From: an uncultured Corynebacterium sp.
Lineage (GTDB): Bacteria; Actinomycetota; Actinomycetes; Mycobacteriales; Mycobacteriaceae
Reading direction: 5' to 3'
Assembly (NCBI RefSeq): GCF_946222985.1
Contig: NZ_CAMIFY010000006.1
Coordinates: forward strand, 6,869-70,868
DNA length: 64,000 nucleotides
Position numbers and translations under genes: made by a program. Below the pieces are notes generated by a model, which was given only the letters and a program-made list of their open reading frames with translations, had not been told where the DNA came from and did not search any database. Below, one piece after another: positions 32,207 to 40,323 of this stretch (position 1 is the stretch's first letter; every line of letters begins with the position of its first letter).

Positions 32207-33466
32207 TCACGGCCCCAACGTCGCGGGGCGCCGTTCGTCCTCGCGCGGGGCGACGGCCAGCGCCACGGCGGGGAAGATGGCCGAGGCGGCGAACAACGCG
32301 GGAAAGCCGATCCCGGCGACGACGGCGCCGGCCAGCGGGGGAGTCGCGGCGTAGACGATGTTCTGGAACGTGTTCTGCGTGCCCAGGGCGCGCCCCGACC
32401 ACAGTGGTCCGGCGTATTCGGCCACGGCCGTGAACGCCAGACCGTTGGGGGAGACGGCCGCCACCGCCAGCGCGCCGAGGACGATCGTGGCGGCGATGCC
32501 CAGGGGAGTGGCGGCGAAATCCCCGCCCGAGTCGGCGGCTCCGGCGGCGCCGTCGGTGGTCCAGCCGGAACCTACGCCGTCGAAAAGCGCCATGAGCAGC
32601 AACAGGCCCAGCGTGACCATGGCGACGGCCCGGTACGGGCGCAGGCGCGATCGCGCCCGGTCGGAGACGTAGCCCATCGCCGCCCGCGAGCCCGCGCCGC
32701 ACAACTGCGCGACCATGACGATCACGCCGGCCGAGTCCTCCGAATGCCCGCGGGCGAGGAGCCACACGAGGATGAACGAGCCCATCATCGACTGCGGCCA
32801 CGACAGCATCGCCGAGGCGACGTGGATGCGCACCAGGTGTCGCGAGCCCCGGTACGGGCTCACGGCGGCCGCCACGTGATCCGCCGACCCCGACTCCGGC
32901 CGCGGCGGATCCTTGATGCCCAACAGGCACGCGACGGCGAGCACGGCGCACAGCACGGCGGCGAAGACGAGGGCGGCGCGGATGCCGTGGGTCGCCGCCA
33001 GCACCGGCAGGGTCACGGCGGACAGCGCGGCGCCGAGCGGCTGGGCCATCTGCCGGATGCCCATGGCCGTGCCGCGCTGCGACGGCGGGTACCAGCCCGA
33101 CACCACGCGCCCCGACGCGGAATTGACCGACGCCGCGGCGCAACCGGCCAGGAACAGGGCACCGGCCAGCAACACGGGCCCGGAGTTCGCCGACCACGCG
33201 GCGAGTGCCGTCATCGCCGCGGTCGAACCAAGTCCCAGCGACAGGGCGGCTCGCTCGCCGAAGACGTCGACGAACCAGCCCCACGCGATGAGGGTGACCA
33301 CGATGCCCGCGGCCGGCATCGCCGCGATCAGCCCGGCGGTCGGCAGCGACAGTCCGGAGGCGACGAGCGCGGGGATGAGGAACGGCGTGCCCATGTGGAC
33401 CACCGACGACCCGACGGCCGCGAGCGTCGACAGGCCCAGGACGAAGTGCCGGTACCCGGCGGACAC
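32207..33466 (-). CDS. MFS transporter
   Basis: This 419-residue protein of the major facilitator superfamily shows about twelve membrane helices in two halves. The family loop between helices 2 and 3 appears as GWFVDVFGERAALSLG, and helix 4-5 as SASGRVVSGWYPPSQRGTAMGIRQM, typical of MFS carriers related to the nitrate/oxalate-formate or CynX groups. The substrate is unknown. Its GTG start at 33466 overlaps the last base of the ltbR stop, so it is translated with the regulator. Since LtbR senses leucine status, a role in branched-chain intermediate export is possible but unproven. Confidence 0.85.
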   Translation of the reverse strand: MSAGYRHFVLGLSTLAAVGSSVVHMGTPFLIPALVASGLSLPTAGLIAAMPAAGIVVTLIAWGWFVDVFGERAALSLGLGSTAAMTALAAWSANSGPVLLAGALFLAGCAAASVNSASGRVVSGWYPPSQRGTAMGIRQMAQPLGAALSAVTLPVLAATHGIRAALVFAAVLCAVLAVACLLGIKDPPRPESGSADHVAAAVSPYRGSRHLVRIHVASAMLSWPQSMMGSFILVWLLARGHSEDSAGVIVMVAQLCGAGSRAAMGYVSDRARSRLRPYRAVAMVTLGLLLLMALFDGVGSGWTTDGAAGAADSGGDFAATPLGIAATIVLGALAVAAVSPNGLAFTAVAEYAGPLWSGRALGTQNTFQNIVYAATPPLAGAVVAGIGFPALFAASAIFPAVALAVAPREDERRPATLGP

Positions 33467-34191
33467 TACAGCCGCTTCTCCATGTCGGCCGCGGCGGCGA
33501 GCACCTCGCGTCCCCAGGCCTGGAAGGGCGAGGGCGACAGGCGCTCGACGGGCCCGGAGATCGACAGCACCGCCACGATTTCGCCGGCCGAGTCCCGGAC
33601 GGGCGCGGAGACGCTGGCCAGAGCCGGGTCGCGTTCGCCGATGGATTCGGCCCATCCCTGCTTTGCGACGGCGCCCAGTTCGGCCGCGTCGAAATCCGCG
33701 CCGGGGAGAATGCGGTCGGACAAGCCGGGCGGCCCGTAGGCCAGGAGGATCTTCGCGGCCGAACCGGCCGTCAGCGGCATGCGCGAACCGACGGGTACGG
33801 TGTTGCGCAGGCCCGTCGGCGGTTCGAGCGACGCGATGCAGGTGCGGGTGTCGCCGGTGAGGCGATAGAGCTGAACGGACTCGCCGGTGGTCTCCATCAG
33901 CCGCGGCAGCACGTGGGCCGCGGCGTCGGCGAGCAGGTCCGAGGTCACCGGCGTCAGGTCGGTCAGCCCGGGTCCCGTGGTCCAGCGGCCGTCGGGGGTC
34001 CGGGTGACCAGACGGTGAACCTCGAGCGCCGTCGCCAGGCGGTGGGCGGTGGCGCGCGGAAGGCCCGTGCGGTCGCACAACTCGGCCAGCGTGCACGGGT
34101 TGGAGGCCACGGTGGCGAGGATGAGCACGGAGCGGTCGAGGACCTTGATCCCGCTCATCGGTGCGTCGTCGGCTGTGCTAGTCTGTCCCAT
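33466..34191 (-). CDS. ltbR: IclR-family regulator of leucine biosynthesis
   Basis: This 241-residue regulator has an N-terminal winged helix (LDRSVLILATVASNPCTLAELCDRTGLPRATAHR spans helix-turn-helix, residues about 15-60) and an IclR effector domain (about 80-240, with GSAAKILLAYGPPG and SAPVRDSAGEIVAVLSISGP). Its position divergent from leuCD is that of LtbR in C. glutamicum, which represses leuCD, leuB and trp genes, and of the related NdgR/IclR proteins in other actinobacteria. The ATG at 34191 is preceded by TAATAT at six bases, giving a leaderless transcript. An imperfect palindrome covers this promoter, consistent with autoregulation. Confidence 0.9.
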   Translation of the reverse strand: MGQTSTADDAPMSGIKVLDRSVLILATVASNPCTLAELCDRTGLPRATAHRLATALEVHRLVTRTPDGRWTTGPGLTDLTPVTSDLLADAAAHVLPRLMETTGESVQLYRLTGDTRTCIASLEPPTGLRNTVPVGSRMPLTAGSAAKILLAYGPPGLSDRILPGADFDAAELGAVAKQGWAESIGERDPALASVSAPVRDSAGEIVAVLSISGPVERLSPSPFQAWGREVLAAAADMEKRL

Positions 34192-34203
34192 GCCATGATA
34201 TTA
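34192..34203 (-). promoter_or_regulatory. Leaderless promoter of ltbR
   Basis: TAATAT (minus strand, 34203-34198), six bases, then ATG at 34191. Confidence 0.5.
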
Positions 34204-34207
34204 ACAT
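34195..34207. promoter_or_regulatory. Candidate LtbR operator
   Basis: ATGATATTAACAT is an imperfect palindrome (10 of 13 positions match its reverse complement) in an AT-rich patch that covers the ltbR -10 and lies about 110 bases before leuC. Its placement fits a shared operator; the assignment is inferred. Confidence 0.35.
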
Positions 34208-34316
34208 CTCACGATCTGGGACGCTGTAATCGGCGGTCGGAGCGGGTTCCCGCCCCGGAATCCCGTCGCCCGGACACCGTGGATGACCGCAGCCCATCAC
34301 GACCCGAGAGGTGACC

Positions 34317-35747
34317 ATGAGCACCACGGACGCCAGCCCGAAGACGCTCGCCGAAAAAGTGTGGCGCGACCACGTCGTCAAGCGAGGGGAGAACGGGGAA
34401 CCCGACCTCGTCTACATCGACCTGCACCTCGTCCACGAGGTGACCTCGCCGCAGGCATTCGACGGCCTGCGCCTGGCCGGACGCCCCGTGCGCCGACCCG
34501 ACCTGACCATCGCCACCGAGGACCACAACGTCCCGACCGACGGCATCGGCGGCGGCGCGATCGAGCTGATCAAGGAGCCGACCTCGCGCACCCAGATCGC
34601 CACCCTGCGCTCCAACGCCGAGGAGTTCGGCATCCGCCTGCACCCCATGGGCGACGTCGAGCAGGGCATCGTCCACGTCGTCGGCCCGCAGCTGGGCCTG
34701 ACCCAGCCCGGCACCACCGTCGTCTGCGGCGACTCCCACACCGCCACCCACGGCGCGTTCGGCGCCATGGCCTTCGGCATCGGCACCTCCGAGGTCGAGC
34801 ACGTCCTGGCCACCCAGACGCTGCCGCTCAAGCCGTTCAAGACCATGGCCGTCAACGTCTCCGGCGAACTGCGCCCGGGCGTGACCTCGAAGGACCTGAT
34901 CCTGGCGATCATCGCCAAGATCGGCACCGGCGGCGGCCAGGGCCACGTCATCGAATACCGCGGCGAGGCCATCTCGAAGCTGTCGATGGAAGCGCGGATG
35001 ACCATCTGCAACATGTCCATCGAAGCCGGCGCCCGCGCCGGCATGATCGCCCCCGACGCCGTGACCTACGAATACCTCAAGGGCCGCCCGCACGCGCCGC
35101 AGGGCGAGGAGTGGGACGCCGCCGTCGAGTACTGGGAGTCGCTCGTCACCGACGACGACGCCGAGTTCGACACCGTCGTCGACATCGACGGCTCCGCGCT
35201 GACGCCCTTCGTCACCTGGGGCACCAACCCCGGCCAGGGCGTGCCCCTGGGCGAGACCGTCCCGGACCCCGACCTCATCGCCGGCGACGACGAGCGCCTG
35301 GCCGCCGAGCGCGCCCTGGAGTACATGGACCTCGAGGCCGGCACCCCGATGCGCGACATCCCCGTCGACGTCGTCTTCGTCGGCTCCTGCACCAACGGCC
35401 GCATCGAGGACATGCGCTCGGTCGCCGAGGTGCTCAAGGGCCGCAGCGTCGCCGACGGCGTCCAGATGCTCGTCGTGCCCGGATCCGCGCGCGTGCGCGA
35501 GCTGGCCGAGGCCGAGGGCCTCGACGAGGTGTTCACCGCCGCCGGCGCCGAGTGGCGCCAGCCCGGTTGCTCGATGTGCCTGGGCATGAACCCCGACCAG
35601 CTCGAGCCCGGCCAGCGCTGCGCCTCGACGTCGAACCGCAACTTCGAGGGTCGCCAGGGCAAGGGCGGCCGCACCCACCTGGTCAGCCCGGCCGTCGCCG
35701 CCGCCACCGCCGTCGCGGGGCGCCTGGCCTCGCCGGAAGACCTGTAG
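34317..35747 (+). CDS. leuC: 3-isopropylmalate dehydratase large subunit
   Basis: This 476-residue aconitase-family subunit, with LeuD, isomerises 2-isopropylmalate to 3-isopropylmalate. The [4Fe-4S] ligands are Cys358 in GSCTNGR and Cys418 and Cys421 in QPGCSMCLGM. VVCGDSHTATHGAFG and LATQTLPLKPFK are further family marks. ATG at 34317 follows GAGAGGTGA at the correct distance; an upstream GTG at 34311 lies inside that ribosome binding site. leuD follows after 49 bases. Control by the divergent LtbR is expected. Confidence 0.97.
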   Translation: MSTTDASPKTLAEKVWRDHVVKRGENGEPDLVYIDLHLVHEVTSPQAFDGLRLAGRPVRRPDLTIATEDHNVPTDGIGGGAIELIKEPTSRTQIATLRSNAEEFGIRLHPMGDVEQGIVHVVGPQLGLTQPGTTVVCGDSHTATHGAFGAMAFGIGTSEVEHVLATQTLPLKPFKTMAVNVSGELRPGVTSKDLILAIIAKIGTGGGQGHVIEYRGEAISKLSMEARMTICNMSIEAGARAGMIAPDAVTYEYLKGRPHAPQGEEWDAAVEYWESLVTDDDAEFDTVVDIDGSALTPFVTWGTNPGQGVPLGETVPDPDLIAGDDERLAAERALEYMDLEAGTPMRDIPVDVVFVGSCTNGRIEDMRSVAEVLKGRSVADGVQMLVVPGSARVRELAEAEGLDEVFTAAGAEWRQPGCSMCLGMNPDQLEPGQRCASTSNRNFEGRQGKGGRTHLVSPAVAAATAVAGRLASPEDL

Positions 35748-35796
35748 CCCGCCAACCACGTCCGCCCCGACTTTTCCCGAAAGGACCCACACCACC

Positions 35797-36390
35797 ATGG
35801 AGAAGTTCACCACCCACACCGGCGTCGGCGTGCCGCTGCGGCGCTCGAACGTCGACACCGACCAGATCATCCCCGCCGTGTACCTCAAGCGCGTCACCCG
35901 CACGGGCTTCGAGGACGGCCTGTTCAAGAACTGGCGCGTCAACGAGGACGATTTCGTCCTCAACCGCCCGTCCTACGCCAAGGGCTCCGTGCTCGTGGCC
36001 GGCCCCGACTTCGGCACCGGCTCCTCGCGCGAGCACGCCGTCTGGGCGCTGATGGACTACGGCTTCCGCGTCGTGATCTCCTCGCGCTTCGCCGACATCT
36101 TCCGCGGCAACTCCGGCAAGGCCGGCCTGCTGGCCGCGCAGATGGAGCAGGGCGACGTCGAACTGCTGTGGAAGATGCTCGAGGAGGAGCCGGGACTGGA
36201 GGTCACCGTCGATCTCGAGTCCCGCACCGTCACCGCGGGCGATTCCGTACTGCCCATCGACGTCGACGACTACACCCGGTGGCGTCTGATGGAGGGCCTG
36301 GACGATATTTCGCTGACTTTGCGAAATGAAGGCGACATCAAGGCATTTGAGGCCTCGCGCCCGGCGCATAAGCCCCGCACGCTGCAGTGA
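35797..36390 (+). CDS. leuD: 3-isopropylmalate dehydratase small subunit
   Basis: This 197-residue subunit completes the LeuCD enzyme. LRRSNVDTDQIIPAVYLKR is the typical N-terminal segment, and GPDFGTGSSREHAVWALMDYG the substrate-binding swivel-domain motif. GFRVVISSRFADIFRGNSGK follows as expected. ATG at 35797 follows GAAAGGA. Length and sequence are standard. Confidence 0.97.
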   Translation: MEKFTTHTGVGVPLRRSNVDTDQIIPAVYLKRVTRTGFEDGLFKNWRVNEDDFVLNRPSYAKGSVLVAGPDFGTGSSREHAVWALMDYGFRVVISSRFADIFRGNSGKAGLLAAQMEQGDVELLWKMLEEEPGLEVTVDLESRTVTAGDSVLPIDVDDYTRWRLMEGLDDISLTLRNEGDIKAFEASRPAHKPRTLQ

Positions 36391-36562
36391 CCGGGTAACG
36401 CGGGCGGGGGTGGCCTCCATTCGCGTGGCGCCCATTCATGGGCCCGGATAAGTTGTGGGGAGCCGTACGTTCGGCAGTTCCGATGGGGTGCCGAACGCGA
36501 CGTGCGGCCATGTTCGATCCGCACAACCCGCCCCGCCCGCGATTTCCTGGAGGCCACTCGCG

Positions 36563-36901
36563 ATGAACAAGGCCGAACTCGTCGCCGCCCTCGCCGATTC
36601 CCTCGGCATCAAACAGGCCGAGGCGGCCGCGGCCGTCGAAGGCACGATGGACATCATCGTGCGCACGGTGGCGCAGGGGGGCTCCGTCACCATCATGGGG
36701 TTCGGGACCTTCGAGGTGCGCGAACGCGCCCCGCGCACGGCGCGCAACCCGCACACGGGCGATCCGATCCTCGTTCCGGCCACGCGCACGCCGACCTTCC
36801 GCCCGGGCAACTACTTCCGCACGGTGGTCAAGGAAGAGCGCGACGGCGACGGGGGAATCTCCGTGCGCCGCACGTCGTCGCACACCGGCTTCGACGCCTG
36901 A
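36563..36901 (+). CDS. hupB: HU-family DNA-binding protein
   Basis: This 112-residue nucleoid protein begins MNKAELVAALADSLGIKQAEA and carries the HU signature GFGTFEVRERAPRTARNPHTGD followed by the DNA-inserting arm with RTPTFRPGN. It bends and compacts DNA as a dimer. The C-terminal tail is only about 20 residues; the long Lys/Ala/Pro-rich tail of mycobacterial HupB is missing, as in corynebacteria. ATG at 36563 follows TGGAGG. Its place after leuCD is conserved in this order. Confidence 0.95.
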   Translation: MNKAELVAALADSLGIKQAEAAAAVEGTMDIIVRTVAQGGSVTIMGFGTFEVRERAPRTARNPHTGDPILVPATRTPTFRPGNYFRTVVKEERDGDGGISVRRTSSHTGFDA

Positions 36902-36942
36902 GGCGACGAGCCGGGGTCAATTGACGGTCTTACTTCACCGGC

Positions 36943-37926
36943 TCATTTCACGGGCAGAGCGCTGGCGTAGTAGTCGGCGGTGGTGAGCACCCCGTCGTTG
37001 AAACCGAGGACCCAGGCCGAGCCCTTCTTCGACGGGATCTCGTCGATGGGCAGGGTGCCGTTGGCCGACAGCCACGCGATCATGTCCGGGATGATCGTGC
37101 CCTGGGCGCAGATGACGGAGACGCCGCCCTCGGCGACGACCTCCATGAATCGCTTCTGGGCGGCGACCATGCGCTCGCCCCACGCCACGTCGCCGAAGAG
37201 CTCGTCGACGACGACCTCGGTGCCCAGTTCCGCGGCCAGCGGCTCGACCGTGTGGCGGCACCGCACCGGCTCGGCGGAGTACACGCGCTCCGGGTGGAAC
37301 GGCAGCAGCGCCGGGACCAGCAGCTCCGACTGGCGGCGGCCCTTCTTGTCCAGGGGGCGCAGATTGTCGTCGCCGGCCCAGTTCTTGCGCGCGTGGGCGC
37401 GGCCGTGGCGGACGTAGATGACGCGGGTGTCGGGCTCGTTGCCCAGACGCTTGCGGGCCTTGTTGAGCACGTCGACGTCGAGGTCGTAGCTGAGCAGCTC
37501 TGCGGCCTCGTCGATGCCGACCCACCGCAGTTCGTCGACTTCGGAGTTGGGCTCGAACTCGCCGGAGAGCACTTCGGCGGTCCAGTACCAGACCAGCTTC
37601 GTGCGGCCGGAGACCGGATACGAGACGTTGCCCAGCAGTTTGCCCAGCCGCACCGTGAGACCGGTTTCCTCGCGGATCTCGCGCTCGGCGGTCATCGGCA
37701 GGTTCTCGCCCGGGTCGAGCTTGCCCTTGGGCAGCGACCAGTCGTCGTACCCCGGGCGGTGGATCACGCCGATTTCGGGATCGGCCGGATCGCCGCGCCA
37801 GATCACGGCACCGGAGGCGAAGGTCGGCTTCGTCACGCCCTCGCCCGGGTCGACGCCGATGTCGCGCAATCGCCCCGTCAGGCTCTGGTCGTTGCTGTCG
37901 TCTTTGTCGACTTCGTGCTTCGCCAT
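36943..37926 (-). CDS. mutT1: MutT1-type Nudix hydrolase with C-terminal histidine phosphatase domain
   Basis: This 327-residue two-domain protein probably degrades 8-oxo-dGTP and related oxidised nucleotides. The Nudix box lies at about 68-90 (GKLDPGENLPMTAEREIREE), and the phosphatase-like domain starts near 168 with VIYVRHGRAHA (RHG at 173-175). A second phosphatase histidine expected near the end is not obvious: the segment ICAQGTIIPDM has Gln where many members have SHG, so the phosphatase half may be weak or structural. ATG at 37926 follows CAGGAG. It is convergent with hupB and divergent from gpsA. Confidence 0.87.
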   Translation of the reverse strand: MAKHEVDKDDSNDQSLTGRLRDIGVDPGEGVTKPTFASGAVIWRGDPADPEIGVIHRPGYDDWSLPKGKLDPGENLPMTAEREIREETGLTVRLGKLLGNVSYPVSGRTKLVWYWTAEVLSGEFEPNSEVDELRWVGIDEAAELLSYDLDVDVLNKARKRLGNEPDTRVIYVRHGRAHARKNWAGDDNLRPLDKKGRRQSELLVPALLPFHPERVYSAEPVRCRHTVEPLAAELGTEVVVDELFGDVAWGERMVAAQKRFMEVVAEGGVSVICAQGTIIPDMIAWLSANGTLPIDEIPSKKGSAWVLGFNDGVLTTADYYASALPVK

Positions 37927-38029
37927 GTGGAGACTCCTGTGCGCCGGAAGGGCGCTTTTCGACGGGGCGCGGGGTCCGACGGATGGTGCCCGCCGCCCCC
38001 GGCCGAGGGTTCGCGTTGTTCGCCGACCG

Positions 38030-38035
38030 AGTCTA
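38030..38035 (-). promoter_or_regulatory. -10 element of mutT1
   Basis: TAGACT on the minus strand fits TANANT; the start codon is about 104 bases downstream, so the mRNA has a leader and a normal ribosome binding site. Confidence 0.4.
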
Positions 38036-38091
38036 ACCCCGTCCTCGAGGGCACACCCGTCGAGCGGCCGTCCCGCCGCCGGGCGCGGCGG

Positions 38092-38097
38092 CTAGGC
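38092..38097 (+). promoter_or_regulatory. Candidate -10 element of gpsA
   Basis: TAGGCT fits TANNNT, about 70 bases before the gpsA ATG. I see no clear -35 in this GC-rich divergent region. Confidence 0.3.
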
Positions 38098-38167
38098 TTG
38101 GGCACGAAAGCGACCCGGGTGCCATACGCCGGGATCGAGGGGAGAAGGCAACGGGAAGGACGGGCCG

Positions 38168-39166
38168 ATGGTCGACGTCGCGGTGATGGGCGCGGGTTCA
38201 TGGGGAACGACGCTGGCCAAGGTCTTCGCCGAGGCGGGTAACCCGGTGCGGCTGTGGGCGCGGCGCGCCGAGCAGGCCGACCGTATCCAGACCACGCGCG
38301 AGAATTCCGACTACCTGCCCGGCCTGGTCCTGCCGGAGAACATCGGCGCGACCGCGGACGCGGCCGAAGCGCTGGACGGAGCGGACATCGTCGTGCTCGC
38401 CGTGCCGTCGCAGACCCTGCGCGGCAACCTGGCGGACTGGCGCGACCTCATCGCGCCGCAGTCGACGCTGCTGAGCCTGGCCAAGGGCATCGAACGGGAA
38501 TCCCACCTGCGCATGAGCCAGGTCATCACCGACGTCGCCCGCGTCGACGCCGAGCGCGTCGCCGTGCTCTCCGGTCCCAACCTGGCCCGCGAGATCGCCG
38601 CGGGTCAGCCGGCGGCGACGGTCATCGCCTGCACGGACGTCTCCCGTGCGCAGCTGGTCCAGGCGGCGGTGGCGACCGGCTACTTCCGCCCGTACACCAA
38701 CCCGGACGTCATCGGCTGCGAGATCGGCGGGGCCTGCAAGAACGTCATCGCCCTGGCCTGCGGCATGGCCAACGGCCAGGGGATGGGGGAGAACACCCTG
38801 GCGACGATCATCACCCGCGGCCTGGCCGAGATCACCCGCCTGGGCGTCGCGGCCGGTGCGCAGGAGAAGACCTTCGCCGGCCTCGCCGGCCTCGGCGACC
38901 TGGTGGCCACCTGCTCGTCGCCGCTGTCGCGCAACCGCACCTTCGGCGAGCGCATGGGCCGCGGCGACACCGTCGAGGAGGCCCAGCACGCCACGCGCGG
39001 CCAGGTCGCCGAAGGCGTCATCTCGTCGATCTCCGTACGTGAACTCGCTCGCGAACACGGCGTGGAAATGCCCATCACCGAAGCCGTCCACGCCGTGTGC
39101 CACGACGACTTCTCCGTCGAGGAGATGGTCCGCGCGCTGATGGGCCGCAGCCGAAAGGCCGAGTGA
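38168..39166 (+). CDS. gpsA: Glycerol-3-phosphate dehydrogenase [NAD(P)+]
   Basis: This 332-residue enzyme makes sn-glycerol 3-phosphate from dihydroxyacetone phosphate, the entry to phospholipids. The nucleotide-binding motif is GAGSWGTTLAKVFA at the N-terminus. The family motif GPNLAREIAAGQPAAT precedes the catalytic lysine region GGACKNVIALACGMANG, and GLAGLGDLVATCSSPLSRNR binds substrate. The start ATG at 38168 is two codons before the conserved DVAVMGAG. ddl follows in the conserved corynebacterial and mycobacterial order. Confidence 0.96.
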   Translation: MVDVAVMGAGSWGTTLAKVFAEAGNPVRLWARRAEQADRIQTTRENSDYLPGLVLPENIGATADAAEALDGADIVVLAVPSQTLRGNLADWRDLIAPQSTLLSLAKGIERESHLRMSQVITDVARVDAERVAVLSGPNLAREIAAGQPAATVIACTDVSRAQLVQAAVATGYFRPYTNPDVIGCEIGGACKNVIALACGMANGQGMGENTLATIITRGLAEITRLGVAAGAQEKTFAGLAGLGDLVATCSSPLSRNRTFGERMGRGDTVEEAQHATRGQVAEGVISSISVRELAREHGVEMPITEAVHAVCHDDFSVEEMVRALMGRSRKAE

Positions 39167-39177
39167 CCGCACGGGGG

Positions 39178-39191
39178 TAGGATGCGAAACC
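39178..39191 (+). promoter_or_regulatory. Leaderless promoter of ddl
   Basis: TAGGAT, eight bases, then ATG at 39192. Confidence 0.45.
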
Positions 39192-40319
39192 ATGACTTCG
39201 CCCGACGCGCTGGATCAGCGCCCCTCCGATGACCGCATCGCCGTCGCCGTCCTCTACGGCGGCGCCAGCCCCGAACACGACGTCTCCTGCGTGTCCGCCG
39301 GCGCGATCATGGCCCACCTCGATCCCGAGGTGTATCGGGTGGTGCCCGTCGGGATCACCCGCGGGGGCACGTGGACGCCGGGCACGGCGGATCCGAGGGC
39401 GCTGAGCAAGTCGGGCCGCGAACTGCCGCATGTCGCCGACGTCGAGGACGGCGGCGCCGAGCTGCAGCTGTCCACGGACCCGTCGCGCCGCGGCGAGATC
39501 CGCCACGTCGCGGGCCCGCGCGCCGGCGAGATCCACGACGTCGTGGACGTCGTCTTCCCCGTGCTGCACGGCCCCAACGGCGAGGACGGGACCATCCAGG
39601 GCCTGCTGGAGCTGTCGGGCATCCCCTTCGTCGGCCCGGGCGTGCTCGCCTCGGCGGCGGGCATGGACAAGGAGCGCACCAAGAACCTCGCCGTCGCGGG
39701 CGGCATCCCGGTCGGGGAGCAGGCGGTGCTCGGCGAGGGCGACGAGCTCGGCGACGACGACCGCGCCCGTCTGGGCCTGCCGGTGTTCGTCAAGCCCGCC
39801 CGCGGCGGCTCGTCGATCGGCATCTCCAAGGTCGACGCGTGGGAGGACTTCCCGGCCGCGCTGGAGCTGGCCCGCGCCCATGACTCGAAGGTCATCGTCG
39901 AAAAGGGCATCGTCGGCGCCGAGGTCGAGTGCGGCGTCATGCAGCGCCCCGACGGCGAGCTCGTCGCCTCGCTGCCCGCGCAGCTGGCCGGCACCGAGGA
40001 CTCGGACGAGGGCTTCTACGGTTTCGAGACCAAGTACCTCGACGACGTCGTCACGGCCCAGATCCCGGCCCCGCTGCCGGAGGAGACCATCGCCGAGATC
40101 CGGGAGCTGTCCACGACGGCGTTTCGCTCGCTCGGCTGCGACGGGCTGACGCGCGTCGACTTCTTCGTCACCGCCGACGGCCCGGTGCTCAACGAGGTCA
40201 ACACGATGCCGGGGTTCACCCCGATCTCGATGTACCCGCAGATGTTCGCCGCCTCCGGCGTGCCCTACGAGGAGCTGCTGGACACGCTGGTCCGGCGCGC
40301 GCTCGTCGCGCGCCGCTGA
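39192..40319 (+). CDS. ddl: D-alanine--D-alanine ligase
   Basis: This 375-residue ATP-grasp enzyme joins two D-alanines for peptidoglycan precursors. VAVLYGGASPEHDVSCVSA is the N-terminal signature, VFPVLHGPNGEDGTIQGLLEL the substrate-loop motif, FVKPARGGSSIGISKV the ATP-grasp segment, and FFVTADGPVLNEVNTMPGFT the metal-binding end. Length is normal. It probably has its own leaderless promoter behind gpsA. Confidence 0.97.
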   Translation: MTSPDALDQRPSDDRIAVAVLYGGASPEHDVSCVSAGAIMAHLDPEVYRVVPVGITRGGTWTPGTADPRALSKSGRELPHVADVEDGGAELQLSTDPSRRGEIRHVAGPRAGEIHDVVDVVFPVLHGPNGEDGTIQGLLELSGIPFVGPGVLASAAGMDKERTKNLAVAGGIPVGEQAVLGEGDELGDDDRARLGLPVFVKPARGGSSIGISKVDAWEDFPAALELARAHDSKVIVEKGIVGAEVECGVMQRPDGELVASLPAQLAGTEDSDEGFYGFETKYLDDVVTAQIPAPLPEETIAEIRELSTTAFRSLGCDGLTRVDFFVTADGPVLNEVNTMPGFTPISMYPQMFAASGVPYEELLDTLVRRALVARR

Positions 40320-40323
40320 CCCG

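Noticed and set aside
36391..36562. Possible small gene between leuD and hupB
   Set aside because: No frame with a ribosome binding site or recognisable content was found in this 172-base gap.
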